This document shows, piece after piece, positions 8,181 to 16,073 of a stretch of DNA of 64,000 bases. The DNA comes from Kangiellaceae bacterium. GTDB taxonomy: Bacteria; Pseudomonadota; Gammaproteobacteria; Enterobacterales; Kangiellaceae. Positions within the stretch are counted from its first letter, which is position 1, and each line of letters starts with the position of its first letter. Position numbers and translations under genes: made by a program. The notes beneath the pieces are model-generated. The model did no database searches. It saw only the letters and a list, made by a program, of their open reading frames with translations, and was not told the DNA's origin. The stretch spans positions 1 through 64,000 of the forward strand of contig JAPHTP010000009.1 of the NCBI GenBank assembly GCA_026196875.1, read 5' to 3'.

Positions 8181-10892
8181 TTAGAATTCGAATTTAGCGG
8201 TTACGTAAACACTTCTGCCTTGTGGGCTGTATAAGCTCGAATTCCATGTAGTCGTTTGAACGCCGAGTACGTTGGCAAATTCTGGATCTTCGTCCGTTAA
8301 ATTACGTACTCCAAGAGTAAATTCTGCATCCCATGAAGTTTTGTAGCTATAACTGGCGTTATGCTCGACATGAGAACCAACCTTTCGGATTATATCGCCA
8401 TCGTCGTTTGTATCTTCCTGACTTCCGATCCAGTAGGAATATAGGTTGGCAGAATGATTACCGTTTGACCATCTAACACCAAGGTTGGCTCTTTCCGCCG
8501 GAGTACCGGTGCGTCCAATCCAATCGAAGCTGCCATCTTCATCGATGGTCTTATACTCAAACATGTGAGAAACGCCGAAGGAAGAAACAAATTTGCCGAT
8601 AGATGTTTCGATGCTGTAATTGAATGCCAGATCAACGCCGGACTGCTCTGATGAACCGAAGTTTACCGTCGGAGTGTCAATGTAATCGATTCTTCCCGGA
8701 ATATTTGGGTCATTGGATGGCAAACGGTGAATAGCAGCTCCTGGAAGTAAAGTTGAGACATCTACGCCTGGATTAGCAGCTTGAATATCTAATACGGTAC
8801 TACCACTTAATTCCGTAATCTTGTTATCGATTTTTAATGCAAAATAGTCAATTCTAAACCCAAACTCATCGGTAACATCCCATACGAAACCTACGTTGAA
8901 TGATTCAGACTCTTCTGCATCAAGTAATGGGTTACCGCCGATATGGTGCTCAGTTTCTCGTGCACCACAAGAGTTAGCATTACAGTATTCCGTTAAAGTT
9001 TGACCCGCAGCTTGAGCTTGCGCTTGATAATATGGTGTATCTACAACGTTATAAAATGACTGCGCACCAGTTGTATATAAATCAGTGAGTGTAGGTGCAA
9101 AGAAACCTTTACCTGTAGAAGCTCTTAAAAGAATATCTTGTGTTGGACGATAAGACATTCGCAACATTGGAATTGTCTTGCTGCCGAAATCGCTATAAGA
9201 GTCATGTCTTACAGCCAGCGATACTTCAAGGTCATCGATAATAGGAATTAATAATTCGCCAAATACAGCGTGAGAACTTCTTTCTAGCCCTTCACCAGAA
9301 GAACCGCCATTACCACCTGCAACTCTTCCAGCTTCAGCTTGTGCATCAACTAGCGAAGTTAACTCCTCTTCTTTTGACGATGCGCCGATATATGCGGTAA
9401 CCGCTCCCGCATCTAACTCAGCCACATCAAACGAAGCACCAACGGTAATTTCTTCATAAATATATTCATCTTTCTTATCGAAATTGGCACTGATAGCGGC
9501 TGGAATCGGCGAATTCGGATCACGAGGGTCCCACCCGACGAAACTATTGGTGTCGGTATCCCAGCTACCGATAAAGTCAGGAATTGCACCTGTCATTGCG
9601 TAGCCTGAGCCCCAAACATTGCGACGATTTTTAGCGTACTGATATGAAGTTTGCCACTCAAAGGAATCTGTGCTTCCTTCTAATGTAAGTAACACATCAT
9701 TAAGAATATCGGTGTGTTCAGCGACTCGATTACCAAGCGTATTCAAACGGTAAGATGCACTATCACCCGCAAATATAGGTGTTAACTCAACGCCTTCATC
9801 GGTGGTGTAGCCTGGCAGATCATCAGGGAAGTACCAAAATGCTGTTGAAGGTGCTGATACGTCAGTAGTTTCAGTGGAAGTCCAGGTTGTGCGGAAGCCG
9901 AACTCTAAATCGTTATTGATTTCATAGCGCGAAGTCATGGTAAAGCTGTCCCGAACCACACCAGACCACATTCCTGATTCATTGGTGTAGTTATAACCAC
10001 ACACTCGGTCGCCAGCATAATCAGCGTCATCATAGGCACCGTGGAATCCAGTCTCACCATTGATGTTATATTGAGTACAGTCCTCATTTGCAACCATTGG
10101 CACGCCGGCCCAGGAGCCATCAGAAGATCGCCAAATGTTTCTAGAGTTAAAGCTGAGTGTGCTGTAACTTTGGATAAAACGAGGATCAGTATCAGGGAAT
10201 TGAACTAACCCAGAGTAGTCTCTATCACGGTCAAAAATTCCTGCGCGATCATCATGTTCGAAAAAGAAAGTTGCGCTTCCTTTTTGACCAGCGACTCCGC
10301 CGCTAAAGCTAATCTTGCTGTACTCTCCGCCTTCGCGCTCGGTTTGATCAGAACTTAATTCTATTCCGAGTCCTTCATAATCTTTCTTAAGAATAATATT
10401 GATTACACCTGCCATAGCATCGGTTCCATATATTGCCGATGCACCGTCAGTTAAAATGTCAATTCGCTCAACCGCAGCAGTCGGGATGGTGTTTAAGTTG
10501 GCAGCTCCCCCGCCTAACACTGCAGATTTGGCCATTCGATGGCCATCGATAAGGACTAGCGTGTAACGTATGCCGGCTCCCTTTAAACTTACGGTAGACT
10601 GTGATGACCAGCCGTTATTAGCACCGCCTCCCCAAGAACCGAAAGAGTTAAGATTATTGTTTCTCAAAACGTCCGAAACTGTTTGAAAGCCCATAGCTTC
10701 GATGTCTTCAGCTGTGATTACAGTAACAGGTGTTGCGCCTTCCATATCAACCCGTTTAATACGCGATCCCGTGATGGTGATCTTCTGCTCTTCTTCAGCT
10801 AAAGGTTCGGCTGCAGAAATATCAGTAGGCCCTAAAAGTGCAGTCGAAGATAAAGCCATCCCAACCCAGGTGGCTATAGAGTGTTTTTTCAT
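8181..10892 (-). CDS. TonB-dependent outer-membrane receptor
   Basis: The 903-residue protein has a signal peptide (to about residue 28). A TonB-box-like stretch, EEEQKITITGSRIKR, is followed by a plug domain (about 48-170) with PVTVITAEDIEAMGF, VSDVLRN, VLIDGHRMA and VERIDILTDGASAIYGTDAMAGVINI. The rest is a 22-strand-type barrel ending in KFEF with terminal Phe. Proteins with the VTGSRI...DMEGATPV...N.LNSFGS N-terminus belong to the large Proteus/Alteromonas/Xanthomonas-like group of receptors for complex substrates, not classic siderophore receptors; the substrate cannot be told from sequence. GAGGCG stands 7 nt before the ATG and a terminator follows the gene. Its place between recA and recX is unusual. 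Confidence 0.92.
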   Translation of the reverse strand: MKKHSIATWVGMALSSTALLGPTDISAAEPLAEEEQKITITGSRIKRVDMEGATPVTVITAEDIEAMGFQTVSDVLRNNNLNSFGSWGGGANNGWSSQSTVSLKGAGIRYTLVLIDGHRMAKSAVLGGGAANLNTIPTAAVERIDILTDGASAIYGTDAMAGVINIILKKDYEGLGIELSSDQTEREGGEYSKISFSGGVAGQKGSATFFFEHDDRAGIFDRDRDYSGLVQFPDTDPRFIQSYSTLSFNSRNIWRSSDGSWAGVPMVANEDCTQYNINGETGFHGAYDDADYAGDRVCGYNYTNESGMWSGVVRDSFTMTSRYEINNDLEFGFRTTWTSTETTDVSAPSTAFWYFPDDLPGYTTDEGVELTPIFAGDSASYRLNTLGNRVAEHTDILNDVLLTLEGSTDSFEWQTSYQYAKNRRNVWGSGYAMTGAIPDFIGSWDTDTNSFVGWDPRDPNSPIPAAISANFDKKDEYIYEEITVGASFDVAELDAGAVTAYIGASSKEEELTSLVDAQAEAGRVAGGNGGSSGEGLERSSHAVFGELLIPIIDDLEVSLAVRHDSYSDFGSKTIPMLRMSYRPTQDILLRASTGKGFFAPTLTDLYTTGAQSFYNVVDTPYYQAQAQAAGQTLTEYCNANSCGARETEHHIGGNPLLDAEESESFNVGFVWDVTDEFGFRIDYFALKIDNKITELSGSTVLDIQAANPGVDVSTLLPGAAIHRLPSNDPNIPGRIDYIDTPTVNFGSSEQSGVDLAFNYSIETSIGKFVSSFGVSHMFEYKTIDEDGSFDWIGRTGTPAERANLGVRWSNGNHSANLYSYWIGSQEDTNDDGDIIRKVGSHVEHNASYSYKTSWDAEFTLGVRNLTDEDPEFANVLGVQTTTWNSSLYSPQGRSVYVTAKFEF

Positions 10893-11227
10893 TATGTAAC
10901 GCCTCGTTAGTTTTTATAAGTGTTCTGCCAGCACTTGATCTTAATGAACAAGCTAAAACAATATTTTTACATTGTGCGATATATCAATTCGAGAACACTC
11001 TAACGCATTATTTTATTACACGCAATATATTTTATATTGACCACAATAAACATTTATATTGAATTTTGCTTGAATGCTTAAATTCGAATTAAATGGAACG
11101 TTGCAGAGGAAGTAACTATTTGAAAATATTATGAAAACAGGTGCGAAAACTTTCTAAATAAGTCTTGCTTAGGTAAACAATGCGGACATACAAGTATAGA
11201 ACTAATAGCTATTTTACCTTCAATACC
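10893..11227. other. AT-rich intergenic region between recA and the TonB receptor
   Basis: About 335 bp separate the receptor start from the recA terminator. The stretch is AT-rich with several ATATT runs and should contain the receptor promoter. I found no confident -35/-10 pair, no Fur-like box and no open frame of interest. Confidence 0.5.
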
Positions 11228-11255
11228 AAAAAAAACCCGACAAAGCCGGGTTTTC
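11228..11255 (-). terminator. Rho-independent terminator of recA
   Basis: On the minus strand, AAAACCCGGC-TTT-GTCGGGTTTT forms a hairpin with one G-U pair, followed by a T run. It lies 27 bp past the recA stop. Confidence 0.85.
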
Positions 11256-11281
11256 CAATAGAACAACAGGGATATTAAAAA

Positions 11282-12304
11282 CTACTCTCCTTCTTTGCCC
11301 GCTTCAGCGGCTGGACTTTGCGGAAGTAACTCTTCTCTTATTCTTCCTTCAATATCTTCGGCTATCTGAGGGTTTTCTCTTAAAAAGTCGACAACTTTTG
11401 CTTTTCCTTGCCCAATTCGATCACCATTGTAGCTATACCAAGCACCAGCTTTATCGACTATGCCTTGTTTAACACCAATATCGATAACTTCGCCCATGCG
11501 AGAAGTTCCTTGCCCATATAAAATTTGAAACTCGGTTTGCCTGAAGGGAGGAGCTACTTTATTTTTAACAACCTTAACTCGTGTTTCATTACCTACAACT
11601 TCATCGCCTTGTTTGACGGCACCAATTCGGCGTATGTCTAATCTGACAGATGCGTAAAACTTCAGTGCATTACCACCTGTGGTAGTTTCAGGATTACCAA
11701 ACATCACACCAATTTTCATGCGAATTTGGTTAATAAATATAACCGTACAATTGGTTCTCTTAATATTGGCGGTTAGCTTTCGTAAGGCTTGTGACATCAA
11801 TCGAGCTTGAAGACCCATATGGGAATCTCCCATATCTCCCTCGATTTCTGCTTTCGGAGTTAGCGCAGCCACCGAATCAATTACTACTAAATCTACAGCA
11901 CCCGAACGAACCAACATGTCGCAGATTTCAAGCGCTTGCTCACCAGTGTCAGGCTGGGAAACAAGTAAGCTCTCTAGATCAACTCCTAAAGCTTCTGCAT
12001 AAATGGGATCTAAAGCATGCTCAGCGTCTACAAATGCGGCTGTCCCACCTTGTTTTTGACACTCCGCAATGGCCTGTAACGTTAAAGTTGTTTTACCAGA
12101 TGACTCAGGACCATAGATCTCTATAACTCGACCTTTCGGTAAACCACCTACGCCAAGAGCAATATCAAGACCAAGTGAACCAGTAGAAATAGTATCTACT
12201 CTTTGCAATTGAGCTTCACCAAGCCGCATAACCGAGCCTTTACCAAATTGTCTTTCAATCTGGCTTAGTGCGGCATTAAGTGCCTGTTTACGATTATCAT
12301 CCAT
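11282..12304 (-). CDS. recA: Recombinase RecA
   Basis: The product is 340 residues (usual 340-355). RecA polymerises on single-stranded DNA, drives strand exchange and stimulates LexA self-cleavage. Walker A is GPESSGKTT (residues 65-73). Other landmarks are the DAEHALDP block, Walker [10 protein letters not shown], loop L1 near [21 protein letters not shown], and loop L2 after [21 protein letters not shown]. The C-terminus is acidic as expected. I chose the ATG at 12304 because GGAGA stands 5 nt upstream; the longer open frame starts at a GTG inside that site. The gene is monocistronic with its own terminator, and recX is not next to it. Confidence 0.98.
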   Translation of the reverse strand: MDDNRKQALNAALSQIERQFGKGSVMRLGEAQLQRVDTISTGSLGLDIALGVGGLPKGRVIEIYGPESSGKTTLTLQAIAECQKQGGTAAFVDAEHALDPIYAEALGVDLESLLVSQPDTGEQALEICDMLVRSGAVDLVVIDSVAALTPKAEIEGDMGDSHMGLQARLMSQALRKLTANIKRTNCTVIFINQIRMKIGVMFGNPETTTGGNALKFYASVRLDIRRIGAVKQGDEVVGNETRVKVVKNKVAPPFRQTEFQILYGQGTSRMGEVIDIGVKQGIVDKAGAWYSYNGDRIGQGKAKVVDFLRENPQIAEDIEGRIREELLPQSPAAEAGKEGE

Positions 12305-12700
12305 TTTATTCTCCACAAATGTTTGTTTAATTCTTTTTAGCTAGACAATTTAAAGTGGGCAACCAACAAAAATTTTATTACTTCATTCTGCTAACCCTAA
12401 ATTTCGTCTTACTTCTATCCTTAAAAGCAAGCCAAATTTAATCATAATCACTAAATTTTAGTTGTAAGATATTGTCCATCATTAAGCAGAGCAAAATCTC
12501 AAACTTCAATTTAAATTAATTAGAATTCCGGTTGATTAAAATTTAGGCTGATTAGCTATTCGCTAATGCAGTTGCCCCTACTTAATTTCTAACACTATAA
12601 ATTGCTACTTATACTATACCTACTTATGCTAGTAGGCAAGCTAAATTTCCGGCCACTTTATTTAGTCATTTGCAACAGCTCATGCCTTGCGTTTCGAACT
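12305..12700. other. Upstream region of recA (divergent to the WYL gene)
   Basis: About 400 bp of AT-rich DNA must contain the recA promoter. I looked for a CTG-N10-CAG LexA box on both strands and did not see one, nor a clear consensus promoter. No tRNA, small RNA or open frame with a ribosome site was recognised. Confidence 0.4.
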
Positions 12701-12701
12701 A

Positions 12702-12707
12702 TATAAT
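12702..12707 (+). promoter_or_regulatory. Possible -10 element of the WYL gene
   Basis: A TATAAT hexamer lies in ACTATATAATGTATG, about 30 bp before the palindromes at 12737-12769. No good -35 is found at 16-18 bp, which would fit an activated or weak promoter. The call rests on the hexamer only. Confidence 0.3.
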
Positions 12708-12736
12708 GTATGATTCTTATTATATGTAGCCTTAGG

Positions 12737-12775
12737 CGACATGTCGACACTATCTACATAGATGTGTCGCTTTTT
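12737..12775 (+). promoter_or_regulatory. Overlapping palindromes before the WYL gene: operator and/or terminator hairpin
   Basis: A perfect 10-bp palindrome, CGACATGTCG (12737-12746), overlaps a longer inverted repeat, CGACAC-T-ATCT-ACAT-AGAT-GTGTCG (12745-12769), giving four copies of the half-site CGACA/TGTCG. A C and five T follow, so in RNA the second repeat would also look like an intrinsic terminator or attenuator. It sits 60 bp before the start of a CapW/BrxR-like regulator. Proteins of that group bind inverted repeats in their own promoters (family knowledge), so autoregulation is a reasonable inference. Confidence 0.5.
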
Positions 12776-12828
12776 CGAGCAGACCAAGTTTTTGCCCTAG
12801 CCTTTCAACCTGCAAGAGAGTTTAAACA

Positions 12829-13689
12829 GTGAAACAGCCTCAATCCTATCGATGGGATTTACTTTTAAGATATCGATTAATAGAAATCATTGCACTTTGG
12901 GAAGGTCGCTTAACGACCAAGTCACTCATTCAAGCTTTTGGAATTGGCAGACAACAAGCGAGCAAAGACATAAACAACTATATTAAGACCGTTGCACCGA
13001 ATAACTTGCAATATGATAAGCAACTCAAAGGTTATAAACCCTCTACAGTGTTTAATCCTAAGCTTACCAAAGGTAGTATTGATGAATACCTGCATCTTCT
13101 AGCTAGTCGTCGAGATCAAGTTGACCCTGTTGAACAAGTCGATTTTTCCCAGGCCAACACCGCAATATTAGCGCCACCACCACGCAATATTTCGCCCAGT
13201 GTTATTAGACCGATTATCCAAGCATGTAGAGAAAGCAAGCGCTTGGACATTCGATATCTTTCAATGAGTTCAGAAATTGCCAAAGAACGGATCATTTCTC
13301 CGCATACTATTGTATATAGCGGTATGCGCTGGCATGTTCGCGCTTTTTGCGAAGACAGACAGGATTTTCGCGACTTTGTTCTGTCACGCGTGTGTGAAGT
13401 ATTTGACCTGGAAGGTTTTTCAGAAAAGGACGCGGACCAGGATACGGCTTGGCAGACTTTTGTAAATATAAAAATAAAACCTGATCCGCGTTTATCGGAC
13501 CACCAAAAATCGATTATTGCTACGGACTACGGCATGCAAAACCAGCAACTAAGACTTAATGTTAGAGCGGCTTTGGTAACTTACTTTTTGCAGCTTTTGA
13601 ATTTAGATCATGAGTTAATATCAGACAACCCTCTTGTCCAGCAGATAGTACTTACCAACTCTGAAGAGTTAGGAAAATGGCGTTTCTAA
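12829..13689 (+). CDS. WYL-domain transcriptional regulator (CapW/BrxR-like)
   Basis: The 286-residue protein has three parts. The N-terminal winged helix-turn-helix (about 10-75) includes GRLTTKSLIQAFGIGRQQASKDINNY. The WYL domain (about 125-205) contains LDIRYLSMSSE, ERIISPHTIVYSGMRWHVRAFCE and FRDFVLSRV, and the C-terminal extension (about 215-286) is of the dimerisation type. This order and the SPH..V..G.RWHVRA.CE...FRDFVLSR signature are those of CapW and BrxR, ligand-sensing regulators best known from defence loci. No CBASS, BREX or other defence gene lies nearby; the neighbours are recA (divergent) and an oxidoreductase (convergent). The gene could be an orphan or control a distant target. 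The ligand is unknown. Confidence 0.85.
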   Translation: MKQPQSYRWDLLLRYRLIEIIALWEGRLTTKSLIQAFGIGRQQASKDINNYIKTVAPNNLQYDKQLKGYKPSTVFNPKLTKGSIDEYLHLLASRRDQVDPVEQVDFSQANTAILAPPPRNISPSVIRPIIQACRESKRLDIRYLSMSSEIAKERIISPHTIVYSGMRWHVRAFCEDRQDFRDFVLSRVCEVFDLEGFSEKDADQDTAWQTFVNIKIKPDPRLSDHQKSIIATDYGMQNQQLRLNVRAALVTYFLQLLNLDHELISDNPLVQQIVLTNSEELGKWRF

Positions 13690-13747
13690 TCCGAATTGAG
13701 TTCGCTGAGTTATTCGACTGATAAAATCTTAAGTTCTTTTTTAACTT

Positions 13748-15046
13748 CTATTTTTCCAGTCGATCTTTTAACCAATCTTTTAATTGATACCACCAGTAAC
13801 TGGTTTGTGCCGCCATAGGTCCAAAAACACTGCCGTTCCATGGCAAACCCCAAGGGCTAAATTGTTGATAGCTTTCATTCCCACCAGCGATTGCTTCAGC
13901 GAGCACTTCGCCGGCGGTTGTGGTTGGTGCAACTCCATGACCACCAAATCCAATGGCATACCACACCCCGGGTGTAGTTTGTCCAATTTGCGCCATTTGA
14001 TGGGAAGCATATGACATCCACCCATCCCAAACATAATCTATTTTAACGTCTCCAAGGCTTGGAAATACCTTGCTCAAATCCTTTTTCAGTAGTTGTGCTA
14101 AATTTGCCGGCGTTGCGCGACGAGCACTAACACGTCCCCCCCAAAGAATACGTGTATCTTGCAATGGTCTGTAATAGTCAAATGCAAATCGCGTATCATA
14201 AACTGCGGCTTTGGTTTTGATCAGCCCCGCCAATCGCTCACCAAGAGGCTCAGTTGCCATAACATAGGTTGCAATGGGTAACACCGAATTAGAAATTTTT
14301 GGAATAAGATTATTGATATACCCGCCACCGGCAACGACAAGATTTTTACACCGAATTCTGCCCTTCTGAGTGAAAACCGATTTTACCGGCTGTTCTGCCT
14401 CGACTGAGACAACCTTACTAGACTCAAAAATTCTTGCTTGAGTATTATTTATTTGTGCCGCGATACCTCGAGCATAATTGAGAGGGTGAAAATGCATTGC
14501 ATTGGGCTCATAAAGCCCTCCACAATATCGATCACTATTAATCAAACTGCTTAGTTGACGAGGCGAGAGATACCGCCAATTAACTTTCATCTTGTCCAGC
14601 ATAAATTGAGCTTGATTTTGAAGTAGGCTTTGATCTTTAAACCAGTTAGCTAAAATGACACCTTCATCAACTAAATCACAATCAATGGCATATTGTTGGG
14701 CTCGAGTGCGAATGAGCTCAACCGCTGAAACAGTTAAATGATATAAGGCTCGTGCCTTCTCTTCACCTACTCGTGAAACCAGTTTCTGCGGCGATAAAGA
14801 ATAACCACCAAATACGAATCCTCCATTGCGACCCGATGCTCCCCACCCAATGCGATTTTGTTCGACAATTGCGATATCAGTGTAGCCTCTTTCGACTAAT
14901 CCCATAGCAGTCATTAAACCTGCATAACCGCCTCCGATGATGCAGGTTTCAGCTTCTATTTCTCCCTCAAGTTGCGGATAGCAGCAATCATCGTTCATGG
15001 TTGCTGCATAATAACTTTGTGGATAGTCCTGGACGATTTGATTCAT
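13748..15046 (-). CDS. FAD-dependent oxidoreductase, gamma-glutamylputrescine oxidase (PuuB)-like
   Basis: The 432-residue DAO-family flavoprotein has the N-terminal motif SYYAATMN, typical of PuuB/OrdL proteins. The dinucleotide fold CIIGGGYAGLMTA (about 35-47) is followed by RIGWGASGRNGGFVFGGYSL, which is close to the PuuB signature. The C-terminal FAD contact block is GIGFGGHGVAP-like (AIGFGGHGVAPTTTAGEVLAE). PuuB-type enzymes oxidise gamma-glutamylated putrescine, but related proteins act on other amines or amino acids. No puuA/C/D genes are visible, so the substrate is uncertain. It is monocistronic and convergent with the WYL gene. Confidence 0.82.
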   Translation of the reverse strand: MNQIVQDYPQSYYAATMNDDCCYPQLEGEIEAETCIIGGGYAGLMTAMGLVERGYTDIAIVEQNRIGWGASGRNGGFVFGGYSLSPQKLVSRVGEEKARALYHLTVSAVELIRTRAQQYAIDCDLVDEGVILANWFKDQSLLQNQAQFMLDKMKVNWRYLSPRQLSSLINSDRYCGGLYEPNAMHFHPLNYARGIAAQINNTQARIFESSKVVSVEAEQPVKSVFTQKGRIRCKNLVVAGGGYINNLIPKISNSVLPIATYVMATEPLGERLAGLIKTKAAVYDTRFAFDYYRPLQDTRILWGGRVSARRATPANLAQLLKKDLSKVFPSLGDVKIDYVWDGWMSYASHQMAQIGQTTPGVWYAIGFGGHGVAPTTTAGEVLAEAIAGGNESYQQFSPWGLPWNGSVFGPMAAQTSYWWYQLKDWLKDRLEK

Positions 15047-15272
15047 AAATAACTTATTTAAATGTTAATCTAGAAACTTCAATAAGAATAATTCCGAAAG
15101 CTACTCTATAGGCAAGTACTATGCAAGTTCAAACTCTTGCCTATTCCAATTCCCAGTAATTCAAGTAAAATGTGGCGGAAATCACAGTATTGCTAACGAC
15201 TCAGATTTTTTTAGGGTGTTGATTAGCTCTCAAACAAAGTTTCAGCCGATAACAAGTTATGCGGAAGTATTC

Positions 15273-16040
15273 ATGTCAATAATCATTAAAAATGCAGAAC
15301 AAATCGAAAAAATGCGTGTCGCAGGAAGACTTGCCGCGGAAGTACTGGAGATGATTACCCCTCACGTGAAAAAAGGTGTAACCACTAACAAACTCAATCA
15401 GATCTGCCACGATTACATTGTTAGTGAGCAACAAGCTATTCCAGCCCCACTGAACTATCACGGCTTTCCTAAATCGATTTGTACATCGGTTAACCACGTA
15501 ATCTGTCACGGAATTCCGGCAGATAAAAAACTAAAAGATGGCGATATTATTAATATAGATATCACTGTAATAAAGGACGGTTTTCATGGCGATACTTCGA
15601 AAATGTTTGTCATTGGAAGACCATCTGTTTTAGCCGAAAATTTGTGCAAAGTTGCACAAGAGTGTCTTTACATCGGAATTGACATGGTTAAACCGGGTAC
15701 CAGACTTGGTGACATTGGCCACGCGATCCAACAACACGCGCATAAGAATCGATTCTCTGTCGTTAGAGAATATTGCGGGCATGGGATTGGTGAAGGTTTT
15801 CACGAAGAACCTCAGGTATTGCATTATGGCAAAACTGGTACCGGAGAAATACTTCGTGAAGGAATGACATTTACGATTGAACCAATGATAAATGCCGGTA
15901 AACGTCATTCTAAATTACTTAAAGACGAATGGACCGTTGTTACCAAGGACAAAAGCTTGTCGGCTCAATGGGAGCATACTTTACTCGTAACTTCTGATGG
16001 CGTTGAAGTTCTCACTCAACGGCCAGACGAAACATTCTAA
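15273..16040 (+). CDS. map: Methionine aminopeptidase, type I
   Basis: The 255-residue enzyme removes the initiator methionine from nascent proteins. The five metal ligands are present: two Asp in DITVIKDGFHGDTSKM, His in GHGIGEGFHEEP, Glu in TIEPMI and Glu in WEHTLL. The start at 15273 is supported by GGAAG and by family length; the open frame extends 19 codons upstream with no homologous sequence. It leads the conserved map-glnD-dapD order. The rpsB-tsf genes that often lie divergently upstream are not here. Confidence 0.96.
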   Translation: MSIIIKNAEQIEKMRVAGRLAAEVLEMITPHVKKGVTTNKLNQICHDYIVSEQQAIPAPLNYHGFPKSICTSVNHVICHGIPADKKLKDGDIINIDITVIKDGFHGDTSKMFVIGRPSVLAENLCKVAQECLYIGIDMVKPGTRLGDIGHAIQQHAHKNRFSVVREYCGHGIGEGFHEEPQVLHYGKTGTGEILREGMTFTIEPMINAGKRHSKLLKDEWTVVTKDKSLSAQWEHTLLVTSDGVEVLTQRPDETF

Positions 16041-16073
16041 TCACCCCCATCTTATTTAGCTGAGTATTATTAG

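Noticed and set aside
12831-13689. Helix-turn-helix gene of prophage origin
   Set aside because: No phage genes, att-like repeats or tRNA target flank it; composition is like the surroundings.
12829-15046. Defence island suggested by the CapW/BrxR-like regulator
   Set aside because: No nuclease, cyclase, BREX, restriction or toxin gene is present on either side; the neighbours are recA and an amine-oxidase-type flavoprotein.
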